From an uncultured Brachyspira sp. (GTDB lineage Bacteria > Cyanobacteriota > Vampirovibrionia > Gastranaerophilales > Gastranaerophilaceae): a stretch of DNA of 13,827 nt. The notes below the pieces were generated by a model. That model did not search any database. It saw nothing but the letters and a program-made list of their open reading frames with translations, and had not been told where the DNA came from. Position numbers and translations under genes: made by a program. Shown here one piece after another: positions 13,115 to 13,827 of this stretch; the stretch's first letter is position 1; every line of letters starts with the position of its first letter. Where the stretch lies: NCBI GenBank assembly GCA_900321895.1, contig ONYB01000010.1, positions 1 to 13,827 on the forward strand, given 5' to 3'.

Positions 13115-13130
13115 GACTAATCCTTTAGTC
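13115..13130 (+). terminator. Weak hairpin after pcrA
   Basis: GACTAA (13115-13120) and TTAGTC (13125-13130) form a 6-bp stem around TCCT, 5 nt after the pcrA stop. No U-run follows on the plus strand, so termination would be weak and read-through into the next gene is possible. Confidence 0.3.
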
Positions 13131-13179
13131 TAATGAAAAAATAAAAAATCTCATATATTCTCAAAGAAAAGGAGGATAT

Positions 13180-13659
13180 ATGAGAAAAATATTAACGTTG
13201 ATTATAATGTTTGTGAGTATTGTTTTTTCAGGAAATATGGCATTCGCTGATGACCAACAGGAAGCTTTGAAATTTTTTAAAACCTATGTAAATGCGGCAA
13301 ACAGTTATAGTACCAGTGTAGAAAATATGTATGCACCGGATGCAAAAATAATAAGACAAGTGGTAAAGCCTGACGGTGAACTTGTGGACGTTGAAACCGA
13401 TACAAACACATATATAAAACAAATGAAGCTTGGGCGAACCGGAGCGAGGTTAAAAAATTACAAAAATCACTATAGTGATATAAGAGTAGTAAAAGTTGCG
13501 AACGGGTATAAAATAGATGCATTAAGGCAGCCTTCCGGTGAAAAATACAAATTAAAAACGTATATGATATTGCAAAAACAACCTTCCGGAAACTGGTTGA
13601 TTGTAGAAGAAATGATGCAGACAAAAGTTCAGACATTTTTAAAATATGCCAAAAATTAG
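13180..13659 (+). CDS. Small secreted protein, possibly NTF2-like fold
   Basis: The 159-aa product starts with a clear signal peptide: MRKI, a hydrophobic core LTLIIMFVSIVFSG, and an AFA cleavage site before Asp24. The mature part begins with a helix (QQEALKFFKTYVNAANSYSTSVENMY), has APDAKIIR, then beta strands (SDIRVVKVANGYKIDALRQ, YKLKTYMILQKQ, NWLIVEEMMQT). A helix, a short Asp-containing turn and a curved sheet fit the NTF2/SnoaL-like pattern; no catalytic residues are certain. Export to the periplasm or outside is expected. The ribosome site (AAAGGAGG) is near perfect. It lies 70 nt after pcrA on the same strand. Confidence 0.82.
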   Translation: MRKILTLIIMFVSIVFSGNMAFADDQQEALKFFKTYVNAANSYSTSVENMYAPDAKIIRQVVKPDGELVDVETDTNTYIKQMKLGRTGARLKNYKNHYSDIRVVKVANGYKIDALRQPSGEKYKLKTYMILQKQPSGNWLIVEEMMQTKVQTFLKYAKN

Positions 13660-13741
13660 TTTTCAATTTTGACAAAATATGTTAAGATGGATTCAAAGAT
13701 AAGATTTTTATAGTGGAAATCGAAAAATTACAGGTGATATT

Positions 13742-13827
13742 ATGGCGAAATCTTTGAATGAATTGTCAAATGAGTTAAAAGAATTTATGATACGGATTCA
13801 ATCTGATGTAAGAGATAAGCAGAATGC
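13742..13827 (+). CDS. 5' end of an unidentified protein (partial)
   Basis: An ATG at 13742 with AGGTGAT upstream opens a frame that continues past the right edge. The 28 complete codons read MAKSLNELSNELKEFMIRIQ and then SDVRDKQN, a charged, helix-forming and possibly coiled-coil start. The family cannot be determined from this much. A TTGACA at 13669-13674 upstream could be a -35, but no -10 stands at a normal distance. Confidence 0.6.
   Translation, partial: MAKSLNELSNELKEFMIRIQSDVRDKQN

Noticed and set aside
13669..13674. TTGACA as the promoter of the last partial gene
   Set aside because: No acceptable -10 lies 16-18 nt downstream, and the word is part of a near-palindrome ATTTTGACAAAAT; left as unproven.

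Overview
The window is AT-rich bacterial DNA with dense, mostly operonic coding. Genes lie on the minus strand from the left edge to about 10.49 kb and then on the plus strand to the right edge, with a divergent promoter region between. Gene content suggests a non-photosynthetic gut-type relative of Cyanobacteria (Vampirovibrionia/Melainabacteria, Gastranaerophilales-like). The main pointer is a short stand-alone DprA-like Rossmann protein at 9895-10491 that resembles, from memory, a protein family of cyanobacteria. The AT-rich composition and the many unfamiliar small proteins fit. This placement is inference and was not tested by a search.

Region 1 (1-4518, minus strand) is a lipid/ribosome operon. 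A clear promoter (TTGCAC-17-TATAAT, 4490-4518) drives an unrecognised 88-aa protein, a DUF177/YceD protein, ribosomal protein L32 (rpmF) with an unusual acidic/basic tail, plsX, fabH and fabD. The classical yceD-rpmF-plsX-fabH-fabD order is kept, linking ribosome assembly to the start of fatty-acid and phospholipid synthesis. fabD also has its own promoter (TTCACA-17-TATAAT). Where fabG and acpP follow in many bacteria, this window instead shows the start of a gene for a possibly exported protein.

Region 2 (4525-6152, minus strand) holds a Cys-rich 73-aa protein behind a promoter and a structured leader, then a short ribosome hibernation factor (hpf) and a DPM1-type family 2 glycosyltransferase that lie 2 nt apart. 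It ends in a rho-independent terminator.

Region 3 (6153-6577) has no confident gene but is rich in inverted and direct repeats. It also contains a plus-strand frame interrupted only by TGA codons.

Region 4 (6523-9885, minus strand) holds a 574-aa protein with two Gly/Ala-rich hydrophobic segments, a Pro/Thr repeat linker and a LysM-like C-terminal part, and a 389-aa alpha-helical HEAT-like protein. Each is followed by a strong terminator hairpin.

Region 5 (9895-13827) holds the DprA-like protein, a divergently transcribed full-length PcrA/UvrD helicase, a secreted 159-aa protein that may have an NTF2-like fold, and the first 28 codons of another gene.

No CRISPR array, transposase, phage gene, tRNA or rRNA was found. 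The most unusual material is intergenic: a 29-nt motif repeated after two stop codons, a large hairpin between rpmF and plsX, the palindrome cluster in region 3, and the structured leader of the Cys-rich gene. I did not find a coherent new multi-gene system.
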